A stretch of DNA of 64,000 nucleotides. It comes from an uncultured Sphingomonadales bacterium (GTDB taxonomy: Bacteria > Pseudomonadota > Alphaproteobacteria > Sphingomonadales > Sphingomonadaceae). Shown here one piece after another: positions 7,073 to 15,637 of this stretch (position 1 is the first letter of the stretch; every line of letters begins with the position of its first letter). The notes below the pieces were generated by a model. It worked only from the letters and a program-made list of their open reading frames with translations. It had not been told where the DNA came from and searched no databases. Both the position numbers and the translations under genes were made by a program. Where the stretch lies: NCBI GenBank assembly GCA_903832325.1, contig CAILBC010000012.1, positions 20,379 to 84,378 on the forward strand, in the 5' to 3' direction.

Positions 7073-9505
7073 ATGGCAACCGACCTGCCCCCCGAAATTG
7101 GCGCGTGGTTCGCCGCGCGCGGCTGGCGGGTGCGGGGGCACCAGGCGGATATGCTGGCGGCGGCGGCGCGGGGGGATCATGCGCTGCTGGTGGCCGATAC
7201 CGGGGCGGGCAAGACGCTGGCCGGGTTTTTGCCGACGCTGGCCGATTTCGCACCGTCCCGGCTGAATGGGGCTGCACCGCCCGAGGGGCTGCACACGCTG
7301 TACATTTCGCCGTTGAAGGCGCTGGCGCACGATGTGAAGCGCAATCTGCTGACTCCGGTCGAGGAGATTGGCCTGAATATCCGCATCGAAACGCGCAGCG
7401 GCGACACGCCGAGCGATCGCAAGGCGCGCCAGCGCGTGCGCCCGCCGCATATCCTGCTGACCACGCCCGAATCGCTGTCGCTGTTGCTCAGCTATCCCGA
7501 AAGTGCCGATCTGTTTGCCGGGCTGCGGCGCGTGGTGATCGACGAAGTGCATGCCTTTGCCACAACCAAGCGCGGCGATCTGCTGGCCCTGGCGCTGGCG
7601 CGGTTGCAAACGTTCAGCCCCGGGCTGCGGCGCGTCGCATTGTCCGCCACGCTCGGCGATCCCCAGGCGTTTCGCACCTGGTTGGCGCCAGAGGGCGATG
7701 CGGCGCGCGTGGCCCTGGTGGAAGGAGAGCGTGGCGCGCCGCCAGTGGTCGAAATTCTGGAACCGGTCGATGCCAGGGTGCCCTGGGGCGGGCATGCCGG
7801 CAGCTGGGCGGTGCCGCAGGTCTATGATCTGATCCGGCGGCATCGCACCACGCTGATTTTCACCAACACGCGGTTTCTGGCCGAATATCTGTTTCAGCAA
7901 CTCTGGGATGTGAACGAGGATACGCTGCCGATCGGCATCCACCACGGATCGTTGAGCCGCGAGGCGCGCGCCAAAGTGGAAGGCGCGATGGCGCAGGGCA
8001 AATTGCGCGCGCTGGTCTGCACCGCCAGCCTCGATCTCGGAGTCGATTGGGGCGATATCGACCTGGTGGTGCAAATGGGTGCGCCAAAGGGATCATCGCG
8101 CCTGTTGCAGCGAATCGGCCGCGCCAATCACCGGCTCGATTGCCCCAGCCGCGCGGTGCTGGTGCCGGGCAACCGCTTTGAATTCATCGAAGCACTGGCC
8201 GCGTGCGATGCCGTGGCCGAAGGCCAGCGCGATGCCGACGAATTCCGCCCTGGCGCGTTCGACGTGCTGGCCCAGCACGTGATCGGCTGCGCCTGCGCCG
8301 GCCCGTTTGACGAGGCCGCGCTGCTGGCTGAAGTGCGCGGATCGTGGTCCTATCGCTGGCTCGATGCCGAAAGCTGGCAGCGCGTGCTCGAATTCGTGGC
8401 GACGGGGGGCTATGCGCTGCGCGCCTATGACCGGTTTCGCCGCATCGTGCGCGATCGCACCGGAATGTGGCGCCTGACCGACCCGGCCCACGCCGCGCGC
8501 CACCGGATCAACGCCGGGATCATCATCGATTCGGAAATGCTGGAAGTGCGGTTTCGCAACGGCCGGTCGCTGGGCAAAGTGGAGGAAAGTTTTGGCGCGC
8601 AGCTGTCGCCGGGCAATTCGTTCCGCTTTGCCGGGATGGACCTCGAAGTGGAATCGCTGCGCGACGGCGCGGTGATTGTGCGCGCCGCGACCAGGGCGGG
8701 GCAGATCCCAAGCTATATGGGCGCGCGCATGCCGCTGACCACGCATCTGGCCGAACGCGTGCGCGCGCTGATGGTCGATCGCGCCGGGTGGGCGCGGATG
8801 CCCGACGATGTGCGCGAATGGCTGGAAATGCAGGATTGGCGCAGCCGGCTGCCCGGGCCGAACCAGTTGCTGGTGGAAAGCTTTCCCCACGGCGGGCGCG
8901 CCTATACCGCGTTTTACACGTTCGAAGGATGGAATGCGAACCAGTCGCTGGGCATGCTGCTGACCCGCCGGATGGAAAGCGCCGGGCTGTCGCCGATGGG
9001 CTTTGTTGCCAACGATTATGCGCTGGCGGTTTGGGGGCTGAAGCCGGTGGACGACCCCGCGCCGCTGCTGTCGCCCGATATCCTGACTGACGAATTTGCC
9101 GACTGGGTGCAGAATTCCTATCTGCTGCGCCGCGCCTTTCGCGAGGTCGCGGTGATTTCGGGGCTGGTCGAGCGGCAATTGCCCGGACAGCGCAAGACCG
9201 GGCGGCAAGTGACGTTTTCGACCGACCTGATTTATGATGTGCTACGCAAGTATGAGCCCGATCATGTGCTGATCGGCGCGGCCTGGGCCGACGCGCGCGC
9301 CCGGTTGACCGATCTGGGCCGGCTGACCGCGCTGCTCGATCGCGCGGCGGCGCAGCTGGTGCATGTTGTGCTCAACCGGGTGAGCCCGATGGCGGTGCCG
9401 CTGATGGTGATGATCGGGCGCGAAAGCCTGCCGCTGGGTGCCGCCGACGAAGACCTGCTGATCGAGGCGGAGAGCCTGGGTGCCATGGCCATGCGGCCCG
9501 GCTGA
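7073..9505 (+). CDS. Lhr-type DEXH-box helicase (ligase-associated DNA damage response type)
   Basis: The 810-residue protein is an SF2 helicase. The Walker A motif ADTGAGKT is near residue 45, followed by TTPES, the Walker B/DEVH box (VVIDEVHAF) near residue 160, and SATLGD. The second RecA domain has ASLDLGVDWGDIDLV and QRIGRANHR. A long C-terminal Lhr-like region follows. Length and motifs fit the family named for its usual linkage to an ATP-dependent DNA ligase, a nuclease and a PdeM phosphoesterase. None of those partners is next to it here; upstream is the 325-aa unknown and downstream is the convergent exbD terminator. The expected role is DNA repair by 3'-5' unwinding. Confidence 0.93.
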   Translation: MATDLPPEIGAWFAARGWRVRGHQADMLAAAARGDHALLVADTGAGKTLAGFLPTLADFAPSRLNGAAPPEGLHTLYISPLKALAHDVKRNLLTPVEEIGLNIRIETRSGDTPSDRKARQRVRPPHILLTTPESLSLLLSYPESADLFAGLRRVVIDEVHAFATTKRGDLLALALARLQTFSPGLRRVALSATLGDPQAFRTWLAPEGDAARVALVEGERGAPPVVEILEPVDARVPWGGHAGSWAVPQVYDLIRRHRTTLIFTNTRFLAEYLFQQLWDVNEDTLPIGIHHGSLSREARAKVEGAMAQGKLRALVCTASLDLGVDWGDIDLVVQMGAPKGSSRLLQRIGRANHRLDCPSRAVLVPGNRFEFIEALAACDAVAEGQRDADEFRPGAFDVLAQHVIGCACAGPFDEAALLAEVRGSWSYRWLDAESWQRVLEFVATGGYALRAYDRFRRIVRDRTGMWRLTDPAHAARHRINAGIIIDSEMLEVRFRNGRSLGKVEESFGAQLSPGNSFRFAGMDLEVESLRDGAVIVRAATRAGQIPSYMGARMPLTTHLAERVRALMVDRAGWARMPDDVREWLEMQDWRSRLPGPNQLLVESFPHGGRAYTAFYTFEGWNANQSLGMLLTRRMESAGLSPMGFVANDYALAVWGLKPVDDPAPLLSPDILTDEFADWVQNSYLLRRAFREVAVISGLVERQLPGQRKTGRQVTFSTDLIYDVLRKYEPDHVLIGAAWADARARLTDLGRLTALLDRAAAQLVHVVLNRVSPMAVPLMVMIGRESLPLGAADEDLLIEAESLGAMAMRPG

Positions 9506-9528
9506 TCCGGATTTGCCCCAAACTGGCG

Positions 9529-9577
9529 AAAAAAGAGGGCCGGACTTGCGTCCGACCCCCATGATTCCGTCCGGCCA
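9529..9577 (-). terminator. Terminator of the tonB-exbBD operon
   Basis: Read on the minus strand, GGCCGGAC and GTCCGGCC arms (with an inner CGGAC/GTCCG alternative) are followed by CTCTTTTTTCG. It lies about 50 bp past the last exbD stop and just past the helicase stop on the other strand. Confidence 0.75.
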
Positions 9578-9627
9578 ACCGGGACTATCCGGCGCCTTAG
9601 CACCAGTTCCGGTTATTGGGCTCTGAT

Positions 9628-10065
9628 CTACTGGGCTTTGGTGAAGCCGGCGTAGTTTTCGTTACCGACAAAGCCGAATTTCGTCAGCTTCAGATCGGTG
9701 ATCATCTTGAGGATCTGGTTGGCCACTTCGTAGTTGGCATAGGCTTCGGGCTGAAACTGGAGTTCCGGCTCGACCGCCATGGCCTTCGTTGCCTGAAGCA
9801 GCGAGACCAGATTGCCCTGGGTAACCGGCGCACCGTTCCACATGATCGTGTTGGTCGCGGTCAAGACCAGCTTGTTCTTGATCGGATCAACATGGACCTT
9901 GTTGTCCGGCGGGGTCGCCTGGGGCAGGTTCATGTTCACCGAGTGGGTGGCCACGGGGATCGTGATGATGAACATGATGAGGAGAACGAGCATGACGTCG
10001 ATCAACGGCGTCGTGTTCATTTCCATCATCGGCGAACCATCGTCCTTGCCGCCGCTCATTGCCAT
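9628..10065 (-). CDS. exbD: ExbD/TolR-type proton channel subunit (second copy)
   Basis: ExbD is the periplasm-facing subunit of the ExbB-ExbD proton channel that energises TonB. The 145-residue protein has the MEMNTTPLIDVMLVLLIMFII segment: one N-terminal membrane helix preceded by NTTPL and carrying the proton-path Asp. A periplasmic domain follows. An AAGGAGT site precedes the ATG. It lies 76 bp after a first exbD; the two differ clearly, so this is not a recent duplication. A pair of ExbD proteins with one ExbB is a known arrangement in alphaproteobacteria and Xanthomonas. Confidence 0.93.
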   Translation of the reverse strand: MAMSGGKDDGSPMMEMNTTPLIDVMLVLLIMFIITIPVATHSVNMNLPQATPPDNKVHVDPIKNKLVLTATNTIMWNGAPVTQGNLVSLLQATKAMAVEPELQFQPEAYANYEVANQILKMITDLKLTKFGFVGNENYAGFTKAQ

Positions 10066-10141
10066 GGGTGGTACTCCTTGAATCTTTAGATCAGTTTGAT
10101 CTCAACCGGTCGGGTCAAGCCCGGGCTTGAAAGCCTTGCGC

Positions 10142-10669
10142 TTAACCGTTCGGATCGACCGGGGTAGAGATGAAGCCGACCTTGGGATAACCCGCAATCT
10201 GCACGTTGTAGATCGCCCCCGCGATGCACTTCCACGGAACGTGGACGTCGCCGCGGATGTGAACTTCGGGAATCTTTTCCGGGTCCATGTTGGCTGCACC
10301 ACCTTCGCGCTTCACGATCGCGTCGAGCCGGGCGAACGCCGCATCATACAGCTCTTTGCTGTCGACCGGTGTGGTGTTGTTGACATAGATCCGGCATTCG
10401 CCGGTTGGCGAAGAACCCTGATACCCGGGCTGCTTGGGGCTGCGGCCGGCCGCGTCGGTCGAGACCACCGCAAGCTGCAGGTTTTCCACCTTGTCCTGGG
10501 TTTCTTCGGACTTGAGGACGGGAACCTTGAGCTTTTCGACGGTCTGGATCGCCACCGGAACCGCAATGAGGAAGATGATCAGCAGCACGAGCATCACGTC
10601 CACGAGCGGCGTGGTATTGATGTCCGACATCGGGCGTTCTTCTCCGCCGCCGCCTACAGACATTGCCAT
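10142..10669 (-). CDS. exbD: ExbD/TolR-type proton channel subunit (first copy)
   Basis: This 175-residue ExbD homologue has the same NTTPLVDVMLVLLIIF helix with the functional Asp. Its periplasmic part is longer than in the second copy and includes GECRIYVNNTTPVDSKELYD and a VHIRGDVHVPW strand; the two Cys (in GECRI and WKCIAG) could form a disulfide. It follows exbB by about 108 bp on the same strand. It acts in the inner membrane with ExbB and TonB to power outer-membrane receptors such as the one at 42.2-44.8 kb. Confidence 0.93.
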   Translation of the reverse strand: MAMSVGGGGEERPMSDINTTPLVDVMLVLLIIFLIAVPVAIQTVEKLKVPVLKSEETQDKVENLQLAVVSTDAAGRSPKQPGYQGSSPTGECRIYVNNTTPVDSKELYDAAFARLDAIVKREGGAANMDPEKIPEVHIRGDVHVPWKCIAGAIYNVQIAGYPKVGFISTPVDPNG

Positions 10670-10777
10670 TGGTTAAATCCTATCCGAGTCTGACCGCATG
10701 GAACCGACGAAAACCTGGGGTTCCACGCGCGTTTCCGGACAGGGTCGGCCCGATCGGGCCGACCCCGATGTTCCAGC

Positions 10778-11545
10778 TTACTTCTTGGGCGCAGTGGCCG
10801 GCGCAGCCGGCTTGGGCGCAGCGGCCGGCACAACCGGCTTCACCGCACCGTGCGAAGCGATGTTCGCCAGCACGTCGGTGCTGAAGCTGGTCAGCAGTTC
10901 GGCAATGCGCTTGTTGCGCGCCTGCAGATAGTTGTACGACAGCACCGCGGGAACCGCGACGAGCAGACCGAGCGCGGTCATGATCAGCGCTTCACCGACC
11001 GGGCCCGCAACCTTGTCGATCGAGGCAGACCCTGCCAGACCGATGTTGATCAGCGCGCCATAGATCCCGACCACGGTGCCGAACAGACCGATGAACGGTG
11101 CGGTTGCACCCACGGTTGCCAGGAACGGCAGGCCACCGGCCAGCTTGGCATTGATCGAATTTTCCGAGCGGGCGAGCGAACCGTGCAGCCAGTCATGGGC
11201 TTCGGTCTGGTCAACCAGCTTGGTGGTCTGGTCTTCGGCCAGGATGCCGTCGTCGACGATCTGGCGCCATGCGCTGTTCTTTTCGAGCTTCGACACGCCT
11301 TCCTTCAGCGTGGCTGCGCGCCAGAAATTGGCAACGCCGTTCTTGTACTGGCCAAAGATCTTAACCTGTTCGGCATACTTGGTGAACAGGATGAAGAACG
11401 AGCCGAACGACATGATCGCCAGGATCGAGAACGTGGCAAGCGGAATCCAGTTCGGCTTGCCGCCGGGGAACAGGACTTCGACGAGACCAAACTTGTTCTG
11501 CGGCGCTGCACTGGCCGCAGCTGCTGCGAGCGTCTGAATGAGCAT
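10778..11545 (-). CDS. exbB: ExbB/TolQ/MotA-family proton channel protein
   Basis: ExbB forms the pentameric inner-membrane channel around ExbD. The predicted 255-residue protein has an N-terminal Ala-rich hydrophobic stretch, a first membrane helix (IPLATFSILAIMSFGSFFIL), a cytoplasmic region, and the paired helices with LPFLATVGATAPFIGLFGTVVGIYGALI and EALIMTALGLLVAVPAVLSYN typical of the family. I chose the ATG at 11545 because AGAGGAAG stands just before it; the longer frame starting at 11575 lacks a ribosome site. The C-terminus ends in a Pro/Ala/Lys tail. Confidence 0.95.
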   Translation of the reverse strand: MLIQTLAAAAASAAPQNKFGLVEVLFPGGKPNWIPLATFSILAIMSFGSFFILFTKYAEQVKIFGQYKNGVANFWRAATLKEGVSKLEKNSAWRQIVDDGILAEDQTTKLVDQTEAHDWLHGSLARSENSINAKLAGGLPFLATVGATAPFIGLFGTVVGIYGALINIGLAGSASIDKVAGPVGEALIMTALGLLVAVPAVLSYNYLQARNKRIAELLTSFSTDVLANIASHGAVKPVVPAAAPKPAAPATAPKK

Positions 11546-11641
11546 TGGAGAACTTCCTCTCAAGAATTCATACAAAGGGATGAAACGGGATAAATGGGCT
11601 TTTGGTCCGGCAGAGCCGAAGGATTGGGGCGCGGGGCCCGA

Positions 11642-12301
11642 TCAATCCTTCGGAATCTGCCAGCGGACCGAACTGACGTAGGAACCCGAAGTCGGATTGC
11701 CATCACCGTCTGTGGCCGGAGTGAAGCGCGCACGGCGCCGCATCAGGTCGCAGGTTGTCTTGTCCAGTTCGGGGCTGCCGCTGGACTTGGTGATTTCGCA
11801 GTTCGTCACTTTCCCGTCGCCGCCAAGCGTCAGCCGGAAGCCGGTAATGCCTTCCTGGCCAAGCTGTAGCGCACGCGTCGGGTAGTCGTTGTCCGAAGCC
11901 CAGTCACCCGGGCGTCCCTTCGGTGTCGCGCCCTTCGGCGTGAAACGCGGCGGGGGCGGCGCAGGCGGCGCAGGCGTGGCGACAAACGGCGGCGGCGCCG
12001 GAGTCGGCGGCGGCGGTGTCGACACAGCCTGAATCGGCGGCGGCGCAAAGTTCAGTTGGATGGGTGGAGGCGGCGCCACAATCGGCGGAGGCGGAGGTGT
12101 ATCCGTCTTCGGAGGTGGCGGCGGCGGTGGCGGCGGCTTGTCCGGGTCAATCTTGACCGCGGTTGCCACTTCCTTGATCTTCTTAAAGGCCGAATACGCG
12201 AGTCCGGAGATCAGCGCGTAGCCGACAACAACATGAAGAAGAGCAACGACGATGAGCGCGGTGATCTTGTTACCGCTCATCTGTTGGTCAGCGTAAGCCA
12301 T
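11642..12301 (-). CDS. tonB: TonB energy transducer
   Basis: TonB spans the periplasm to pass energy from ExbB-ExbD to outer-membrane receptors. The 219-residue protein has one N-terminal membrane helix (about residues 13-35), a long proline-rich spacer (polyproline runs between about 50 and 125) and a C-terminal TonB domain (GFRLTLGGDGKVTNCEI to VRWQIPKD). Two Cys in the C-terminal domain (NCEI, TTCDL) are a variation seen in alphaproteobacterial TonBs. It is the first gene of a four-gene unit tonB-exbB-exbD-exbD. Confidence 0.95.
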   Translation of the reverse strand: MAYADQQMSGNKITALIVVALLHVVVGYALISGLAYSAFKKIKEVATAVKIDPDKPPPPPPPPPKTDTPPPPPIVAPPPPIQLNFAPPPIQAVSTPPPPTPAPPPFVATPAPPAPPPPRFTPKGATPKGRPGDWASDNDYPTRALQLGQEGITGFRLTLGGDGKVTNCEITKSSGSPELDKTTCDLMRRRARFTPATDGDGNPTSGSYVSSVRWQIPKD

Positions 12302-12650
12302 TCAGCTTCTTAACTCCATGATCTTCCCTCTGACCCTGTCAGAAGGTACTACCCCAAGACAGGAACCATGACGGAGCCTCGAGCGGAATCACCGTCCCAC
12401 CCGATTGGCCAATCCAGCGATTTCATTCCACCCTGCCGGCAACCCGGTCCACCGACATCGGGCGCGAACGACCCGGCGGCGGCATCAATCAAGCGTTGGT
12501 TTATAGTTTGCCCGATCTGGGGCAAGCTTTAACGTCGAAGGCATGGCCACGCAATTCCTTTATCGGTTCATATCAGATTCACGTTTCATTCCCTTATTGA
12601 CAGCGCTTGCAGCACGCTGCGAAGGCCCTGCAACGCCACAGGACGCGAGC
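12302..12650. promoter_or_regulatory. Divergent tonB / secreted-protein region with an 18-bp inverted repeat
   Basis: This 349-bp gap must hold the tonB operon promoter. At 12508-12525, TTGCCC and GGGCAA arms are separated by 6 bp, and TATAAA-like bases on the minus strand lie right beside the left arm. This could be an operator, but the binding protein is unknown and there is no second site to support it. I see no clear Fur box. Confidence 0.3.
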
Positions 12651-13580
12651 ATGCCCAACCCCGTTTTCCACCCCCTTTGCCCCATTGCCGCAAGGCTTGC
12701 GCTGGTCATTTCGGCGATGGCGGTGGCCCTGCCCGCCACGGCCCGGAATGCGCCGGATTCCGCGCCTGCGAGCATCGTTCAGGGGCCCGTCGGGATGATC
12801 GATTCCGGGGTTACGGCACCCGCCGCGGCACCCGCACAGACGTATGCCGATCTGGTCGATCTGGCGCTGTCGAGCCCGGTCGTGGTTAAGGCCGTGGTGC
12901 ACCGCCAGACACGCCTGAAGCCCGAGGTATCACCGGGCCTCGCCGCCGGTTATGCCCGACTTTATATTGAGGCCGATACCGCCGCGCTGCTTGTCGGGCC
13001 GGTGCTGGGCGAATCGCTTCGCTATCTTGCCGATGTGCCGCTCGATGCCGCGGGCAAAGTGCCAAAGCTGTCCAAATCCCCGGTCCTGCTGTTTGGCGCG
13101 ACCGTTCCGGGCAAGCCGGGTGAGCTTTTGCTGACAGCATCCGACACGATGTTGCCATGGACCGCCGCCCTCGATGCCCGCGTGCGCGCCATCCTGACCG
13201 AACTGGTCAGCCCCGATGCACCGCCCCGAATCACCGCCCTGCGCGAGGCGCTGCACGTGCCAGGCAACCTGGTGGGTGAGGGCGAGACCCAGTTCTTCTT
13301 TGCCACCGACAATGCCAGGCCGATGTCGATCACCGTGGTGCGCCGCCCCGGCGAACCGACCCGGTGGGGCGTGAGCTTCACCGAAATCGTCGATCAGGCG
13401 GCGCAGCCGCCCGCGCCCGAAACGCTGGCGTGGTATCGTCTGGCCTGCTCGCTGCCGCAGGCGGTGCCCGACAAGGCGGCGATATCGGCAACCGAGGCCG
13501 ACAAGCGCATCGCCGATGAGGATTATCGCCTGGTGCGCGAATCGCTGGGCGCATGCCGGCGCAACCGCCGCGGCGGCTGA
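12651..13580 (+). CDS. Conserved exported protein of unknown function
   Basis: The predicted 309-residue protein begins with a signal-peptide-like segment (basic start, hydrophobic core LALVISAMAVALPATA, then ARNAP). I chose the ATG at 12651 because it puts this signal at the N-terminus and has AGGAC before it; a frame from 12543 adds 36 unconvincing residues. The mature part has recurring sphingomonad-family phrases: YADLVDLALSSPVVVKA, RLYIEADTAALL, YLADVPLDAAGKVPKL, and REALHVPGNLVGEGETQ. I know the pattern from other Sphingomonadales but no function. The next gene on the same strand is hom, 138 bp on. Confidence 0.8.
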   Translation: MPNPVFHPLCPIAARLALVISAMAVALPATARNAPDSAPASIVQGPVGMIDSGVTAPAAAPAQTYADLVDLALSSPVVVKAVVHRQTRLKPEVSPGLAAGYARLYIEADTAALLVGPVLGESLRYLADVPLDAAGKVPKLSKSPVLLFGATVPGKPGELLLTASDTMLPWTAALDARVRAILTELVSPDAPPRITALREALHVPGNLVGEGETQFFFATDNARPMSITVVRRPGEPTRWGVSFTEIVDQAAQPPAPETLAWYRLACSLPQAVPDKAAISATEADKRIADEDYRLVRESLGACRRNRRGG

Positions 13581-13718
13581 TGCCCCGGCAACAGGAGAGA
13601 ACAAAAAACCGGTTCCCTCTGCATCGCGCATTGGCTTAAGGCCGATCCGAGGGCGAAGGGGCCGCGGCGGCCCCGCCGGTGCGCAGTGTCGCATCGGGTG
13701 CGCCCACGTGGGGATGAC

Positions 13719-15035
13719 ATGAGCGAACCTTTGCGCATCGCGCTGGCAGGATTGGGCACGGTCGGGGCCGGGGTGGTCCGGCTGATCGAGGCCAATGCCG
13801 ATCTGATTGCGCGCCGCGCCGGGCGGCCGATCGTGATAACCGCGATCAGCGCGCGCAACCGTGGCAAGAATCGCGGTTTTGATGCCGCGCGCTATGCCTG
13901 GGAAGACGATATGGTGATCCTGGGCGAACGCGATGACGTCGATGTCGTGGTCGAACTGGTCGGCGGCGCCGATGGCCCGGCGCTCGCGCTGGCACGCACC
14001 ACGTTCGAAGCCGGCAAGGCACTGGTGACCGCCAACAAGGCGATGATCGCCCATCACGGGCTGGAACTGGCCAAACGCGCCGAGGCGGCGCGCTGCGCCT
14101 TCCGTTTCGAAGCGGCAGTGGCCGGCGGCATCCCGGTGATCAAGGGGCTGAAAGAAGGCGCGGCGGCCAATTACATCCACCGCGTCTATGGCATCCTCAA
14201 CGGCACCTGCAATTACATCCTGTCGACCATGGAAGACACCGGGCGCGATTTTGCCGATGTGCTGGCCGAGGCGCAAAGCCGCGGTTTTGCCGAAGCCGAC
14301 CCCAGTTTCGACATCGATGGTGTCGATGCCGCGCACAAGCTGTCGATCCTTTCATCGATCGCGTTCGGCACCGCGCTCGATTTCGGCGCAGTGGCGATCA
14401 CCGGCATCCGCCGCGTGCTGGCTGCCGATATCGCGCAGGCCGATGCCCTGGGCTATTACATCCGCCTGATCGGCATGGCGCAGATCGAAACCGACGCCGC
14501 GGGCAAACGCCGCCTGTTTCAGCGCGTGCACCCGCACCTGGTGCACCGCGATCATCCGCTGGCCCATGTCGACGGCGCGACCAACGCCGTTGTGGCCGAA
14601 GGCGATTTTGTCGGCCGCCTGCTGTTCCAGGGCGCCGGCGCCGGCGATGGCCCCACCGCCAGCGCGGTTGTGGCCGATCTGATCGACATTGCGCGCGGCG
14701 ATATCGGCGCGCCGTTCTCGATTCCCGCCGCCGAGCTGGAACAGGCCGCGCATGCCGACAGCGGCCATCGCACCGGCAAGGCCTATCTGCGCTTCACCGT
14801 GGCCGACCGCCCGGGGACGCTCGCCGAAATCGCTGCAGCGATGCGCGATGCCGGGGTTTCGATCGAAAGCCTGATCCAGAAAGGCCGCGTCGATGTGGAT
14901 GGAGAAAGCCGCGCGCTGGTCTCTCTGGTCACCCACCACGGCCCCGAAAGCGCGATTGCCGAGGCCGTGCGCCTGCTCGATGGCTCGCCCAACCTGGCCG
15001 AGCCGCCGCTGGTGATGTATCTGCTGGAGGAATGA
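13719..15035 (+). CDS. hom: Homoserine dehydrogenase
   Basis: This enzyme reduces aspartate semialdehyde to homoserine with NAD(P)H, the branch to threonine and methionine. The 438-residue protein has a Rossmann GLGTVGAGV motif near residue 10, ANKAMIAHHG, the signature EAAVAGGIPVIKGLKEG, and the catalytic region with GTCNYILSTME. A C-terminal ACT domain (RFTVADRPGTLAEIAAAMRD) allows feedback control by amino acids. I chose the ATG at 13719, which follows a GGGGATGAC stretch and lies 10 residues before the dinucleotide motif. Confidence 0.96.
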   Translation: MSEPLRIALAGLGTVGAGVVRLIEANADLIARRAGRPIVITAISARNRGKNRGFDAARYAWEDDMVILGERDDVDVVVELVGGADGPALALARTTFEAGKALVTANKAMIAHHGLELAKRAEAARCAFRFEAAVAGGIPVIKGLKEGAAANYIHRVYGILNGTCNYILSTMEDTGRDFADVLAEAQSRGFAEADPSFDIDGVDAAHKLSILSSIAFGTALDFGAVAITGIRRVLAADIAQADALGYYIRLIGMAQIETDAAGKRRLFQRVHPHLVHRDHPLAHVDGATNAVVAEGDFVGRLLFQGAGAGDGPTASAVVADLIDIARGDIGAPFSIPAAELEQAAHADSGHRTGKAYLRFTVADRPGTLAEIAAAMRDAGVSIESLIQKGRVDVDGESRALVSLVTHHGPESAIAEAVRLLDGSPNLAEPPLVMYLLEE

Positions 15036-15067
15036 CGTTCCGCCGCGCCGGCCGGACGCTCGCGCGG

Positions 15068-15604
15068 TCAGTTCCCGCGGATTTCGCCCCGGCCGATCAG
15101 ATCGGCATCCGATCCGGCAGGCGCCGCCGGCAGCAGGCGGAAATTGATATCCGGCAGCATCGCCTGCGGGCACCCGCCCAGCCCGCAGCCCAGCCCGATG
15201 CTGTGCCCGGTGATCCGGTTGTGCATCACATCGGGGCCGCGCGGCACGCCATCGTTGAGATCGGTGGCCGATTTCAGCTCTGCGGGAATCGGCAGGCGAT
15301 CCCTAGAATTGTCCTTTTTCTTGCCGCACACGGTGATCCCGCCCACCGCATCCTCTTCGGCACAGCGCGGTTCGCGGGGCGAAAGCAGAACCCGCTCGGC
15401 CAGGTTCGGCACGTCCTTTGAACTGTCATTCGCATCGGTTAGGGGCAGCGACGGCGTCGGGACATGGTCTGCGTTGCGTGCCGGAATTGCGGGCGCGGCG
15501 GTCTGGGCCTGGGCTGGCGCTCCCGTTGCGGCAAGCACGGCCGCGGCGATCAGGGCGAGAGCTGCTCTCGACAAAGCCGTGTTCCTCAGTCTAGGGCCAT
15601 GCAT
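15068..15604 (-). CDS. Exported Cys-containing protein, sphingomonad type
   Basis: The 178-residue protein starts with a clear signal peptide (hydrophobic ALALIAAAVLAATGAPAQA, cleavage after AQA). The mature part has a Cys pair in EPRCAEEDAVGGITVCGKKK followed by RLPIPAEL. This 'VCG(R/K)xK...RLPIP' pattern recurs in small exported proteins of Sphingomonadales. A Gly/Cys patch (GLGCGLGGC) follows. Function unknown; the Cys suggest disulfides in the periplasm. It converges on hom (32-bp gap), and its start region faces the glpX start only 33 bp away, so their promoters must overlap each other's 5' regions. Confidence 0.8.
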   Translation of the reverse strand: MHGPRLRNTALSRAALALIAAAVLAATGAPAQAQTAAPAIPARNADHVPTPSLPLTDANDSSKDVPNLAERVLLSPREPRCAEEDAVGGITVCGKKKDNSRDRLPIPAELKSATDLNDGVPRGPDVMHNRITGHSIGLGCGLGGCPQAMLPDINFRLLPAAPAGSDADLIGRGEIRGN

Positions 15605-15637
15605 ACGTCTGCACGCCCATCATCACAGGGAATTACC

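Noticed and set aside
6035..8074. A 679-codon open frame opposite the 325-aa gene and the helicase
   Set aside because: It spans parts of two real genes on the other strand and has shadow composition.
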